From Campylobacter sp. (lineage in GTDB: Bacteria; Campylobacterota; Campylobacteria; Campylobacterales; Campylobacteraceae), in NCBI RefSeq assembly GCF_019423325.1, contig NZ_JAHZBQ010000004.1, forward strand, positions 1-64,000: a stretch of DNA of 64,000 nucleotides, in the 5' to 3' direction. The notes below the pieces were generated by a model. The model worked only from the letters and a program-made list of their open reading frames with translations. It ran no database searches and was not told the origin of the DNA. A program made the position numbers and the translations under genes. Within the stretch, counting starts at the first letter, position 1, and the number at the start of each line of letters is the position of its first letter. Positions 44,247 to 53,638 of this stretch are shown in pieces.

Positions 44247-44912
44247 TCTTTTCCTTTTATTTTATTGCGCCTCGGTGCGCTTTTAAATTTATATTTCTCG
44301 CGCGGCTTAAATGCACCGCCCGTCTTTAAATTTTAGCCTCGTTTTGCAGCGCGGATTTCGCGGCCTTAAATTTTGCCCGTCTAGCGTTTAAACAGGCGGC
44401 GAAATTTTATCCGCCGCCTGCGACTGCGGATCGCGCATAAATTTTAAATTTACGGCTTGCTTGTGGCGCTTGCAAACAGCGCGTCGTTCGCAGTCCGCTA
44501 TCCGTCGTCCGCCGCAGTTTTAAAATTTAGCCGTTTGACGGGCCGCTTAAATTTCAATTCCGCAAAATTTCAAAGCCGGGCGTATCCCGCGGCATAAATT
44601 TTAAAATTCTAAAAATCCCGCATCGGCGAATTCTGCGCCGGATAAATTTTAAATTTACGGCGAAATTTTAAGCTAGCGCGTCCATGTAAATTTTAATTCG
44701 GCAGAACGAAATCTCGCGCCGTGCGTTAAATTTAGCTACGTTACAAGATAAAATTTTGCAGCCGTTTCCTAAGCCTAGCTTTGCCTCGTGCCGAAGTTGC
44801 AAAGTAAAATTTTATCTCGTCTGCTCTCGTTTACGGCGGCGCGATAAAATTTTACGCTTTAAATTTAGCGTAAAACGAAGCCGCTTAAAATTTCGTCTTA
44901 GCCAAAGCGTCC
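44247..44912. other. Gap inside the nos operon
   Basis: No gene in 666 bases. The sequence is dense in AAATTTTA palindromes and GCGC-rich short repeats, and splits nosL from nosY. An open frame at 44756-45040 on the plus strand is a shadow of the low-complexity nosL tail and spacer. Whether nosY has its own promoter here is not evident. Confidence 0.5.
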
Positions 44913-45593
44913 TTAATGCGCGTGCCCCGAATGCATATCGTGCGCCGTGCCGTTGCCCTCGTGCATCTGCCCCATATCGTGCGGTGAGCCTTGAGGATGT
45001 GCCGTGCTACCCGCATCGCCGCCGCCCATATCATGCTTAGGTTCGCTCATGCCGTGCTCTGCGGAGTGAGGGTCCTTCATGCCGCCCATATCGCCATGAT
45101 CGTGCATACTTCCCATATTGCCGTGCGCATCGCGACCCATATCGCCCATTCCCATGCCGTGCGAGCCGCCGCCTGCCTTAAGTGCCGCGACTACTTGATC
45201 GAAGCTGAAGTCTTGCTTGCCCTCTTGTTTGTTTTTAAACGCGCCCCAGCCGAACGACATAGGGGTTTTAAAGCCCTTGTAAAAATGCGCCGTGCGTGCG
45301 TCGATAAACTCGCCGTTGCCGCTAGCGTCATTGATGTAAATTTTGGCGTCCTTTAGCCAGTTTAGTTTGTCGTTGGTAACCATAAAATCCACCAAGCAGC
45401 CGATGTCGTCAAAGTAGTGGTTTTTGCCGTCCACGCGCACATCGACGCTGAAGCGGTTGTCGCTGATCGCCATCTGGCAGTGCTCGCATACGTCTCTGTC
45501 GTAATGGACGTTGCCGTAGTCTTTCTCGTCGCCGCAGCCTAAAAACGTAAGCGCAACAAGTGCGCAAAGTAAAGCTTTAAACATTTTTGTCAT
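44913..45593 (-). CDS. nosL: NosL copper chaperone lipoprotein with Met/His-rich tail
   Basis: A 226-residue lipoprotein: signal and lipobox (TFLGC, acylated Cys near residue 20), then a NosL core with DVCEHCQMAISD (the CxxCQM copper site, about residues 36-46), the HYFDDIGCL segment and a CTFYKG-like MSFGWGAF stretch. Residues about 145-226 form a tail with about 14 His and 12 Met in HD/HG/GM repeats, a probable additional Cu(I)/Cu(II) store. The gene overlaps nosF by 17 bases. It delivers Cu(I) to NosDFY for assembly of NosZ. The long metal-binding tail is unusual for NosL. Confidence 0.9.
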   Translation of the reverse strand: MTKMFKALLCALVALTFLGCGDEKDYGNVHYDRDVCEHCQMAISDNRFSVDVRVDGKNHYFDDIGCLVDFMVTNDKLNWLKDAKIYINDASGNGEFIDARTAHFYKGFKTPMSFGWGAFKNKQEGKQDFSFDQVVAALKAGGGSHGMGMGDMGRDAHGNMGSMHDHGDMGGMKDPHSAEHGMSEPKHDMGGGDAGSTAHPQGSPHDMGQMHEGNGTAHDMHSGHAH

Positions 45594-46215
45594 CTACGAT
45601 CCTCCCTAGATCCATTGAAATCATTCTTTTTACCAGCCCTCCCACTTCCTCGAGCCTATGCGAGATAAAGATCAAGCTTTTGTCTTTTGCGTGGTTGTGC
45701 AAAAGCGTCTTAAAACGCTCACGCGCGCTCGGATCGAGATTGGCGGTCGGTTCGTCGAAAATCATCGCCTTGCTAGCTCTGCCGAATGCTAGCGCAATTA
45801 AAAATTTTTGCTTCATACCGCCGGATAGCTTATGAAAAGGTTTGTTTAAATTTGAACTCAGATCAAGCTCCATTTCACTGCAGAATTTTACTATATCCGC
45901 TCTGCTTGCGTCTGCCGTACGCTCGGCGAAGTAGATGAGCTCATTTAGGCTCAGCTTAAGCGGCGGCGGAGTTTGCGGCACGAAGCTGATACCGCGTAGA
46001 GCGCGGCTGCGCTGCTTAAACGAATCAAATCCGTCGATAGCGACGCTGCCGCTTGTGGGTATGTATTCGCCCAAAATCGTCCGCATCAGTGAGCTTTTGC
46101 CCGCGCCGTTTTGCCCGACGAAAAGCACCTGCTCGCCATCATCGATATTTAGATTGATATCTTTTAAAACGAATTGATCTGCGAATTTCTTGCTTACGTT
46201 TTTAATCTCTATCAT
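45577..46215 (-). CDS. nosF: NosF ABC transporter ATPase
   Basis: A 212-residue ATPase with Walker A (GQNGAGKSS), signature (LSGGMKQK), Walker B (AMIFDEPTANLD) and the H-loop (ISHR). Part of the NosDFY complex for CuZ assembly. It overlaps nosL at its 3' end and lies eight bases after the nosH stop. The short length is normal for NosF. Confidence 0.92.
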   Translation of the reverse strand: MIEIKNVSKKFADQFVLKDINLNIDDGEQVLFVGQNGAGKSSLMRTILGEYIPTSGSVAIDGFDSFKQRSRALRGISFVPQTPPPLKLSLNELIYFAERTADASRADIVKFCSEMELDLSSNLNKPFHKLSGGMKQKFLIALAFGRASKAMIFDEPTANLDPSARERFKTLLHNHAKDKSLIFISHRLEEVGGLVKRMISMDLGRIVDDKNV

Positions 46216-46223
46216 AGACTTCC

Positions 46224-47126
46224 TTAGATCATATCTTTTAGTTTATTGCCGATACTCAGTGCGTCTTGGTGACACACGTCGATACAGCGTCCGCATAGCG
46301 TGCAGTCGATCCCTTTTAGCATAAATTTGCTCTTATCGCCCAGGTTTTCGGATGCCTTTTTTTTGGTGATGTCTAGCACGTGCGAGACGAAGCAGACGTC
46401 TTGGCAAACGCCGCAGTGATCGCACCTGCTTTTATCCCAAGTAATCTTGCTAAGGCTAGCTTTCGCCGCAATCGAATAGGTGCTGCCTAGTGGGCATAGG
46501 TGCGTGCACCACATCCGTCTGCTAAAAAATACTTCGAGCAAAAACACAAAAACTATCCAAAGCCCCGCCAGCGAGAAGCCGTAGATGATGAGGCGCGATA
46601 AAATTCCAACTACGTTAAAAATTTCAAAAACGAGCAGATCGGTAATCGCGCTTAGCACCAAAAATACCGCCCAGATCGCATATCGCATACCGCGAGGCAG
46701 GGCGCGCTCCTTGATGACGTGCTTAGCGATTAGCGTATTATGCAGCTTCTCGCCGATCTCGCTAAGCGCTCCGTAAGGACAGATCCACGAGCAAAACGCC
46801 TTGCCGCCCGCGATGAAATAAAACAGCAAGATCGTGCCCGAGCCGATGAGCAAATTTATCGGCAGATCCTTGTGCGCGGCGATCACCTCAAGAGTGGCAA
46901 AGGGATCGGCTAGGTGAAAGCCAAGTATCCGCGAGCCGCTGATGTCGCCCTCTAAAATTTGAATATCGGCGCGAAAGGAAAGCACGAAAAGCAGATGCAC
47001 CAAAAATACCGTGGCGTAGCGCAGCGCCCGAATACTGGGGCGCAGTTTGCCGCTTTTATTTTTAAGCGCGAAGGTCGAGAAAAAGCTCGTATTTTTGATC
47101 GTGCATCGCGAATTATATTTATCCAA
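46224..47126 (-). CDS. nosH: NosH, NapH-type membrane iron-sulfur protein
   Basis: A 300-residue protein with four or five helices, the two conserved cytoplasmic CxxxCP motifs (CSWICPYG about residue 112 and CTHLCPLG about residue 210), and two C-terminal [4Fe-4S] motifs (CDHCGVCQDVC and CTLCGRCIDVC). It resembles NapH. In epsilonproteobacteria NosG and NosH are proposed to carry menaquinol electrons toward NosZ through the cytochromes NosC1 and NosC2. It lies three bases after nosC2. Confidence 0.9.
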   Translation of the reverse strand: MDKYNSRCTIKNTSFFSTFALKNKSGKLRPSIRALRYATVFLVHLLFVLSFRADIQILEGDISGSRILGFHLADPFATLEVIAAHKDLPINLLIGSGTILLFYFIAGGKAFCSWICPYGALSEIGEKLHNTLIAKHVIKERALPRGMRYAIWAVFLVLSAITDLLVFEIFNVVGILSRLIIYGFSLAGLWIVFVFLLEVFFSRRMWCTHLCPLGSTYSIAAKASLSKITWDKSRCDHCGVCQDVCFVSHVLDITKKKASENLGDKSKFMLKGIDCTLCGRCIDVCHQDALSIGNKLKDMI

Positions 47127-47129
47127 GAC

Positions 47130-47576
47130 TTACTCTTTAAATTTTGAAATTTCATCCGCGAGCTTATCTAGGCTCTCGTCGCTTACGTTGGTTAGCAGTC
47201 CGCTCATCAGGCTGTTTTTGATCTTACCCGCTTTATAATCTTTGAGGCTTGCTAAAATTTGTTCCTTGCTCTTGCCGCCGATCGGCGGAGCGATCTTGCC
47301 GCGTCCGTCATCGCCGTGGCAGGGCGCGCAGCTTACCAGATAGGAGCTACTAACCTTAAAATCGCGCTCTTTGACGCTCTGCTGCAAAATTTTAATATTT
47401 TTCACATCCTTATCGTCGATGAGATCGACGCTTTTGCTCTGCGGTGCGGGCTTTGCTTGCGCTTGCGGCTTGACTTCCTGCTGCGGCGCGCTAGAATCGT
47501 CCGAACTAGCCATAAAGATCATCAGCGCGATCAGTGCTACACCCAAAATCAAAGCTAAAATTTTGCCCGGTTTCAT
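47130..47576 (-). CDS. nosC2: NosC2 monoheme cytochrome c
   Basis: A 148-residue anchored cytochrome: one N-terminal helix (about residues 5-24), a Pro/Gln/Ala linker (about 30-50) and a class I cytochrome c domain with CAPCH (about residue 84) and a GKIAPPIGG loop after the heme. It is inferred to pass electrons from NosH/NosG to the heme domain of NosZ. It overlaps nosC1 by four bases. Confidence 0.85.
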   Translation of the reverse strand: MKPGKILALILGVALIALMIFMASSDDSSAPQQEVKPQAQAKPAPQSKSVDLIDDKDVKNIKILQQSVKERDFKVSSSYLVSCAPCHGDDGRGKIAPPIGGKSKEQILASLKDYKAGKIKNSLMSGLLTNVSDESLDKLADEISKFKE

Positions 47577-48205
47577 TTCTGCTCCTTAAATTGTTTGTTG
47601 AACTCGTAAATTTCTTTCGCCATCGTCTCTATCTGCTGCTCGCTCATGCCGTTTACGAGCTGCACCATAAGAGGATTAGGCTTTTCTTTGAATTTATACT
47701 TTTTAATCATATCCACGATCTGCGCGTCGGTTTTATCCAGAAGCGACGGACCTATGATGCCGTTGGCGTAGTCGTCGTGGCACGCTGAACAGCGCAGGAT
47801 AAAATCGTGCCCAAGGCGCTTTTTCATCAGATCGAAATTTAGCTTTTCATATTGATTTTTGATGCTCGAATATGCCACGATATTTTTGGTCGTCTCGTTC
47901 ACGTCGCCGTTTAGATTAAAATTTACCTTTCGCTCGCCGTAAAAATCGTAGCTTACGAACTTATCGTCCTTCTTGGGCGCCTCGCCGCTTTTGACGCTTA
48001 TGCGAGGCTTGGCGGTAGAATTTTGATCCGCTTTCTGCGATGCGGAATTTGAACTCGCAGAGCCTTGCCTTGCAGAGCCTTGCGAAACGGAATTTTGCCC
48101 TGCGGAGCTTGTCGCGGCAGAGCCTGAATCGCCGTCATCTCCGCAGCCGCATAGCAAAAGCGCCGCAGCTAGCGAGCAGAGGTAGAATTTAATGGAGCTT
48201 TTCAT
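47573..48205 (-). CDS. nosC1: NosC1 monoheme cytochrome c lipoprotein
   Basis: A 210-residue lipoprotein (lipobox LLCGC near residue 21) with a Ser/Asn/Ala/Gln-rich linker (about 28-75, another Asn-Ser insert) and a C-terminal cytochrome c domain with CSACH (about residue 140) and the NGIIGPSLLDK heme-loop. The middle segment is a YDFYGERKVNFNLNGDVNETTKN stretch conserved in the nos cytochromes of this group. It overlaps nosG and nosC2 by four bases each. Confidence 0.85.
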   Translation of the reverse strand: MKSSIKFYLCSLAAALLLCGCGDDGDSGSAATSSAGQNSVSQGSARQGSASSNSASQKADQNSTAKPRISVKSGEAPKKDDKFVSYDFYGERKVNFNLNGDVNETTKNIVAYSSIKNQYEKLNFDLMKKRLGHDFILRCSACHDDYANGIIGPSLLDKTDAQIVDMIKKYKFKEKPNPLMVQLVNGMSEQQIETMAKEIYEFNKQFKEQK

Positions 48206-49017
48206 TGTTTTCCTTCATAGACTGATTTATAATCCGCCCGCGGGATTATCTCGATGATACGCGCGGGGCAGAGCTCTGCGCACGCGCCGCAGCCGACGCA
48301 AGCGCTGCGGATCTGCGGAGCGAAATGCGCGCCTGCTTCTATCATCGCGATGGCGTCAAGCGGCTGCGGGTAAGGGCACAGCGACGCGCATAGATCGCAG
48401 GGCTTGCCCTCTTTCGCCGCCAGCGCGGAGTTTAGCTCGCGCTCCTGCTCGGTCTTGGCGGGCTTTGGGCGCAGATCGCTAGATTTTAAAACCTGCCCGC
48501 GATACGCCAAACAGGCGTCTAAATTTTTAATCACGGCGATACCCATTTTGACCTTTTTAGGCTCGTTCGTCTCGTGGCTGAGCGCGCCGCTTGGACAGGC
48601 GAGCACGCAAGGAAGCGCGCCGCAAAGATAGCAGCCTCGCTCTTTGGCGTCGATGACCGGGGTGCCGATGTCAAAAAGATGGGTAATATCCAGCAGATAG
48701 ATGCTGTGATAGGGGCAGACCTGCACGCATTGGCCGCACTTGATACAGCTACTGCGGAAGCCGCGCTCCGCCAGCGCTCCGGGCGGGCGCAGATATAAAG
48801 AGGTGGAATCCTCGCTAGAATTTTTTGCGGAATTTTGTTTTATGGAATTCGGCACGGAATTTTGCCCTGCAGAATTTACGGAATTTTGCTCGTTTAAATT
48901 TTGCACTTCACTGCCCGCGGAATTGGTAGAATTCTCATCCGCAAACAAGCTCGCTGCCCCAAGTGTCCCGAGCGCTCCGCCGAGTAGTTTTATCGCTTCG
49001 CGTCTATTCTTTATCAT
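48202..49017 (-). CDS. nosG: NosG, Tat-exported NapG-like iron-sulfur protein
   Basis: A 271-residue protein with a twin-arginine signal (NRREAIKLLGG near residues 3-13), an Asn-Ser-rich insert right after the signal (about 27-75) and four [4Fe-4S] groups (CIKCGQCVQVC, CYLCGALPCVLAC, CDLCASLCP, CVGCGACAELC). It works with NosH in quinol-to-cytochrome electron transfer. The insert is not expected in other NosG proteins. Four-base overlaps connect it to nosD and nosC1. Confidence 0.9.
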   Translation of the reverse strand: MIKNRREAIKLLGGALGTLGAASLFADENSTNSAGSEVQNLNEQNSVNSAGQNSVPNSIKQNSAKNSSEDSTSLYLRPPGALAERGFRSSCIKCGQCVQVCPYHSIYLLDITHLFDIGTPVIDAKERGCYLCGALPCVLACPSGALSHETNEPKKVKMGIAVIKNLDACLAYRGQVLKSSDLRPKPAKTEQERELNSALAAKEGKPCDLCASLCPYPQPLDAIAMIEAGAHFAPQIRSACVGCGACAELCPARIIEIIPRADYKSVYEGKQ

Positions 49018-50219
49018 TGCCTCATCCTAGGTTTTGGATCTTTTAGCAGTAGCTCAGGCTCTGAAAACGGAGCGAGCTTGGAGATGAAATTTAAAAGCGC
49101 GATCCCGCTGGAGCCGTAAAAAAACCGCACGCTTGGCTTATGCGCCCAAAGTCTGTCGGCATAAGCATATGAGCTGTAGCTAACGTCACCGTAGCCGTCG
49201 CCATCGCGATCAAATCCGTCGTAATCGTCGAAATAGTTGCCACTCCATTCGTTTTGCAAGAGCTTGGATTGAGGCGTATCGTTTAGCACGATCTCCATAT
49301 TTCCTTTAAATTTATTGTTTTTAAATACGCTTTTTAGCTGCGTGGCGTGGAATTGCACGCCGATGCTGTTGTATTCGATATCGTTGTTTTCAAAAACGTT
49401 AAGCGAGCCCGGCTGATAGGGGGATTGATCCAGATAAAATCCGCGGGCATTGTAAACGACTTTATTATCTGTAACCCTGAAATTTGAGCTATCCTTCATA
49501 CCGATGCCTACGCCGTAGGCGCCGTCCGCGTTGCGCACGACGTTGCGTCTGGCGATATTGTCGCTTGAAAACATAAAAAATAATCCCACGCTATTGCCGT
49601 CGTAGTAGTTATCCTCCACGACGTTATGTCCGGAGTTCATAAAGTGCAGAGAATAACGACAGCTATGGCCTTTATTGCCTGCGACAAGATTGCCATTAGA
49701 GAAGTAAAAAACGGTGTCGCGGACGTTATGGACGTCGTTATTTAAAATTTTATTGGCATTGGAGTACCAAAGCTTGATGCCGTCGCCTTTGAAACTCGTG
49801 CGGTAGGTATTGCTTGAAATTTCGTTGCCCTCGATCGTTACGTCGTTTGCCTTGCTTAGCACGACGCCGTAGAGCACGTCTTTGATGAGATTATTTTTTA
49901 TGATTACGCTGTTTACGTCGCTTACGTTGATCCCAGCATCTTCGCTAAGATGCTCGAAGCCTCCGTTTTGAATCGTTAAATTTTTGATCGTAACATGCGA
50001 AGCGCGGACGCGGATCACCGTTGCGTTGCGATCGCCTATGATCACGGCGGAGCGGTCTAGTCCGTCGATAGTAAGGGGCTTATCGATTAAAACGTTGCCG
50101 TGGTACTCGCCCGCGGCTAGTTCGATAATATCGCCCGCTTTTGCGCTATCGATCGCGTCTTGAAGCTCGCCCGCGCCTAGAATTAGGGCGAGCGAGAATG
50201 CAAGAAAGAAGAGCTTCAT
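49014..50219 (-). CDS. nosD: NosD periplasmic beta-helix copper-assembly protein
   Basis: A 401-residue exported protein (signal peptide about 1-16) of the right-handed parallel beta-helix class. Repeated N-x-(I/V)-x-x-N-x-(I/V/F) coils are visible, such as DVTIEGNEIS and NVVEDNYYDGNSVG. It ends with the GYGDVSYSSYAYADRLW segment typical of NosD. It receives Cu(I) from NosL, and the NosFY ABC complex drives transfer to apo-NosZ. It overlaps its neighbours by four bases on both sides. Confidence 0.92.
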   Translation of the reverse strand: MKLFFLAFSLALILGAGELQDAIDSAKAGDIIELAAGEYHGNVLIDKPLTIDGLDRSAVIIGDRNATVIRVRASHVTIKNLTIQNGGFEHLSEDAGINVSDVNSVIIKNNLIKDVLYGVVLSKANDVTIEGNEISSNTYRTSFKGDGIKLWYSNANKILNNDVHNVRDTVFYFSNGNLVAGNKGHSCRYSLHFMNSGHNVVEDNYYDGNSVGLFFMFSSDNIARRNVVRNADGAYGVGIGMKDSSNFRVTDNKVVYNARGFYLDQSPYQPGSLNVFENNDIEYNSIGVQFHATQLKSVFKNNKFKGNMEIVLNDTPQSKLLQNEWSGNYFDDYDGFDRDGDGYGDVSYSSYAYADRLWAHKPSVRFFYGSSGIALLNFISKLAPFSEPELLLKDPKPRMRQ

Positions 50220-50992
50220 CTATACTCTCGTAGAAATTTTTTCTTAGAAAATAGCGCTAGTGCCGATAGCAGCGACAGGGCCAGCATCAGCCAAAAGCCA
50301 AGAGCCGGATATGAATGGGTAGTAAAATGCGCCACGCTACCGTCGCCAAACGCCGTAGGCATAAAAGGCTTTATTTTAAACGCGCCCCAGTCTTGCAGGT
50401 TGTGCCCGAACCAATACAGCCAGCCCACGTAGCAGCCGATGAAAATAAGCGGCGCAATGATCGGCAGGATCATAAGCAGAGTCTGCCCCTTGCCATCATA
50501 GTACAAAAACGCAAGCATTCCTATCGTCGCGATTATGAGATAATACGGCGATAGCGAGTGCTCGAGCGTGCCGCCGCGCCATACGGGATACATGCCGATA
50601 TAGTGATTTAGGGTATTCATCTCGCCAACGTCGCCGCTAAAGCCGTCAACGTGGACGTAAAGTGGAATTCCATCGGGGAAAGCCTCTTTTGGATAGTTCG
50701 GCGCTTCGAGTGAAATTTTCCACACTGGTATGCTAGGGACCCCCACTTCAAATTTATGCTCCAGCATCGCGCCTAGATCATTTTTAACATCACTAGGAAT
50801 TAGGTGATTTTTATACGATGCTTTTGTATAAAAATTCCATATCGGTGCGGAGTATGCGGGTAGCTGCGAGACGCTGCTAACCTGCCCCGATACGATTTTA
50901 CCTTGGACTTTGAAAAATCCGAGCGTAGGGATGGTAAAAGCGACCGTCATAATAAGCAGCGCTAAAATCGCGTAAATTTTATATTTTGGCAT
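50216..50992 (-). CDS. nosB: NosB membrane protein
   Basis: A 258-residue membrane protein with about five helices and a long periplasmic loop (about residues 30-140). It sits between nosZ and nosD, as NosB does in the Wolinella nos cluster. NosB is needed in some clade II N2O reducers, but its biochemical role is not defined. Separated from nosZ by 42 bases that contain a strong hairpin. Confidence 0.8.
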   Translation of the reverse strand: MPKYKIYAILALLIMTVAFTIPTLGFFKVQGKIVSGQVSSVSQLPAYSAPIWNFYTKASYKNHLIPSDVKNDLGAMLEHKFEVGVPSIPVWKISLEAPNYPKEAFPDGIPLYVHVDGFSGDVGEMNTLNHYIGMYPVWRGGTLEHSLSPYYLIIATIGMLAFLYYDGKGQTLLMILPIIAPLIFIGCYVGWLYWFGHNLQDWGAFKIKPFMPTAFGDGSVAHFTTHSYPALGFWLMLALSLLSALALFSKKKFLREYR

Positions 50993-51008
50993 TTCATCTC
51001 CTTTAAAT

Positions 51009-51028
51009 TCTCCCCCTTGCGGGGGAGA
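51009..51028 (-). promoter_or_regulatory. Intercistronic hairpin between nosZ and nosB
   Basis: TCTCCCCC and GGGGGAGA form an 8-bp G/C-rich stem with a four-base loop, just after the nosZ stop and before the nosB ribosome site. There is no T-run, so it probably moderates read-through or protects nosZ mRNA, parallel to the hairpin after mccA. Confidence 0.65.
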
Positions 51029-51034
51029 GTGGGG

Positions 51035-53626
51035 TTAGTTAAGACCCGCGTTCTCATCGACCCATTTTAGGTATTCGATGATATCTTTGATCTCTTCGTC
51101 TTTCATATGCTGATTTGGCATGCGAAGGTTGAAGTAATTTATCATTGCCTTAACGTAGTCGTCTTCGTAGAATTTAGCAGGGTCTTTGATAAAATCGGCT
51201 ACCCATTTCTCGCCGTTTTCGTGGCGGAGTAGGACGCCTGTTAGATCAGGACCCGAGCTTACTTGGCCGATGACGTGGCAGCCGTTGCAGCCTCCGCGTA
51301 GGTAGGCCTTCTCGCCGTTAGATGCAGCCTCGCTCATAGGAGTGGAGAGCTCGCGGATCAGATTATTTTTAGCGCGAAGTCCGACATCCGCGGTTTTTAC
51401 TAGGTACTGCCAAACTTGACCTTCCCAAAGTATCGCGCCGTTCATATCGCCGGCTTTTACCGCGGCGTCTGCCTTGGCTTTGGTTTCAGGAATTTTGCCG
51501 TATTGATCCAGCGCGTCATCGACTAAAGCCTTGACCTTAGGATATTTCTCGTAGTTTTTCTCTTTTAAGAATTTAACGACTGATTGGATAACGTCGTCGG
51601 TGGCTTTATTCGTAGCTACTACCTTGTCGTATTCGGCTTTTAGAGCTTCTGGGCTAAGAGCTTTTAGCATAGACGCTTTAGCTGAAGTGTATTTTTTATT
51701 CGGATCTTTTACATATAGATATCCAAACATCTCAAGGTGCAGCGCAGAGCAGAATTCCGTGCAGTAGAAAGGAAATACGCCTTCTTTATCTGCGATGAAA
51801 TTTACGCTAGCAGTCTTACCCGGCTCAAGCGACATATGCAGATCGTAATCATCAACCGTAAAGCCGTGAGTTTCGTCCTCGGCACGCTCTAAATTTGTCA
51901 TATAGATCGTTACGTTATCGTCCTTATTAACCTCGATGTGCTCAGGATTAATATGGCTGCGGATCGCTGTAGCATAGACTTTTACGTTTTTGCCGTCGCG
52001 CTCGATGCGCTCCTGACCTGCTAGCGTCATAGCAGGGTGTTGCTTGCCGGTACGAGAGTTTGTTCCCATAGTATAGGTAGGTTTCGTATGAAGCTTGCTA
52101 GCTGCGATAGAAACTACGTCGTGCGGCTCGCCTAGACCGATAGGAAGATCGTAAAGCATCTCCATTTTAGGCCCTGTAATGTCGATCAGCTGGTGATTTT
52201 GCGGATGAAGCGGTCCGATAGGATTAAATCTATCGATCGAAAGCTTATCCAGCGCGATTACGTATTTACCGACAGGCTTAGAGGATTTACCCTCCATAGA
52301 ATCAAGGTGACCGATATTGTAGTGGACGTTGATCCTATCTAAAACCTTTAGCGTTTTGTAGTTCCATTTTACGATCTGGCTATCAACGTAAAGCGATGTA
52401 TAGATTACGCCATCTTGCGAATCGAAGGTGTTATGCAAAGGTCCAAGACCAAGCTCTGCTTGTCCGTGAAGCGTCTTTTGCATATCTAGGATCGGAATTC
52501 CGTATGGATCCTTGCCTGCATATTCTTTCTTATCAATTAGCTCTTTGATCTTTTTGAAATCATAAACGCTAGCGTGAGTATCTAGTTTACCGCCGATAAT
52601 GATATAGCGGCCATCAGGGCTAACGTCAACGCCGTGAGGAGATTTAGCCTCAGGGATCAAAAATAGCGCTCCCGCTTTTACGGCGGCGTCTATCGTAACG
52701 ATTCTGTGTCCGTTTACGACCTTATAGTTTTTGCTGTCTTGAGCAAGCTTTTCTAGAATTTGCCAGTTATAAACGTGCAAGTAGTCAGTATCGTTGCGGC
52801 TCATACCGGCTTCCATCGGAGGCAGACCCTTTTCGATGCCGCCCGTGTACATTTCGGAGTTAAAGCTGTTGGTAAACGCCCAGCCAAAGCTCTCGCCCTT
52901 ACCTGCGTCACTTAGATCTTGCATATATGGAGGAAGCTCTAGAGAAAAGGATTTATTTACGTCGATTTTGCCTTTATCGTAGTCAAATTTCCATAGCGTT
53001 ACCGCGCCGCGATAGACTGCTTGATACTCCTCGATCGGGTGCCAGTCGTTATCAAAAGGGGCCGCGTATTGGCTGGTTTCGATGACGTATTCGGTATTAG
53101 GCGTTACGAAAGAGCCGCCGTGATCGCTTTTGATTACGGGATTTACGACTATTTGAGTAGTCTCGAAATCGGATAAATTTATAACCGCGATTCTTGGGTT
53201 CGCCTTATCGTTGATAAAGAGATAATCGCCCACATACTCGCCGTTTTTTTCGCTGAAATTTGGATGGTGAGTATCGCCCCAGTTGATCTCTTTGCCGTTA
53301 ATAGAGCCCGATCTTAAGACCGCCTTGCTCTCCTCGTCAAAGCCGTATCCCTGCCAAGGCTCCGGGGTAAATACGCCGATATATTTGTAGATCCTCATCG
53401 ACGGCACGCCGTAAACGAGCACCTGTCCGCTTTGACCACCGGAAGAGAAGACCATATAATCGTCCTTCCGACCGGTCGGCTGATAAGTCTTAGCCGCCGC
53501 CAAAACGTCTTTTTCGCTTAAATTTCGTTCTTTCATCACGCGCTCTAGGTCACTATCTGCGGCACACAGGGCGCTTGCGGCGAACAAAACCGAGCCCAAA
53601 AGCACGGGTTTGAAACTTTTTAACAT
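51035..53626 (-). CDS. nosZ: Atypical (clade II) nitrous oxide reductase NosZ with cytochrome c domain
   Basis: An 863-residue periplasmic enzyme reducing N2O to N2. It has a Sec signal (about residues 1-23), not a Tat signal, as in clade II enzymes. A seven-bladed propeller carries the CuZ histidines (DTHHPNF and SDHGG segments among others). The cupredoxin domain has the full CuA site: C622, C626, H630 and M633 in CTEFCSALHLEM. A C-terminal cytochrome c with CNGCH at 780-784 and an axial Met in the NLRMPNQHM stretch receives electrons directly. It is second in the operon, 12 bases after the beta-propeller gene. Confidence 0.97.
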   Translation of the reverse strand: MLKSFKPVLLGSVLFAASALCAADSDLERVMKERNLSEKDVLAAAKTYQPTGRKDDYMVFSSGGQSGQVLVYGVPSMRIYKYIGVFTPEPWQGYGFDEESKAVLRSGSINGKEINWGDTHHPNFSEKNGEYVGDYLFINDKANPRIAVINLSDFETTQIVVNPVIKSDHGGSFVTPNTEYVIETSQYAAPFDNDWHPIEEYQAVYRGAVTLWKFDYDKGKIDVNKSFSLELPPYMQDLSDAGKGESFGWAFTNSFNSEMYTGGIEKGLPPMEAGMSRNDTDYLHVYNWQILEKLAQDSKNYKVVNGHRIVTIDAAVKAGALFLIPEAKSPHGVDVSPDGRYIIIGGKLDTHASVYDFKKIKELIDKKEYAGKDPYGIPILDMQKTLHGQAELGLGPLHNTFDSQDGVIYTSLYVDSQIVKWNYKTLKVLDRINVHYNIGHLDSMEGKSSKPVGKYVIALDKLSIDRFNPIGPLHPQNHQLIDITGPKMEMLYDLPIGLGEPHDVVSIAASKLHTKPTYTMGTNSRTGKQHPAMTLAGQERIERDGKNVKVYATAIRSHINPEHIEVNKDDNVTIYMTNLERAEDETHGFTVDDYDLHMSLEPGKTASVNFIADKEGVFPFYCTEFCSALHLEMFGYLYVKDPNKKYTSAKASMLKALSPEALKAEYDKVVATNKATDDVIQSVVKFLKEKNYEKYPKVKALVDDALDQYGKIPETKAKADAAVKAGDMNGAILWEGQVWQYLVKTADVGLRAKNNLIRELSTPMSEAASNGEKAYLRGGCNGCHVIGQVSSGPDLTGVLLRHENGEKWVADFIKDPAKFYEDDYVKAMINYFNLRMPNQHMKDEEIKDIIEYLKWVDENAGLN

Positions 53627-53638
53627 ACTAATCCTTTC

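Noticed and set aside
44756..45040. Plus-strand 94-codon open frame near nosL
   Set aside because: Arg-rich and covers spacer plus the antisense of the nosL tail.
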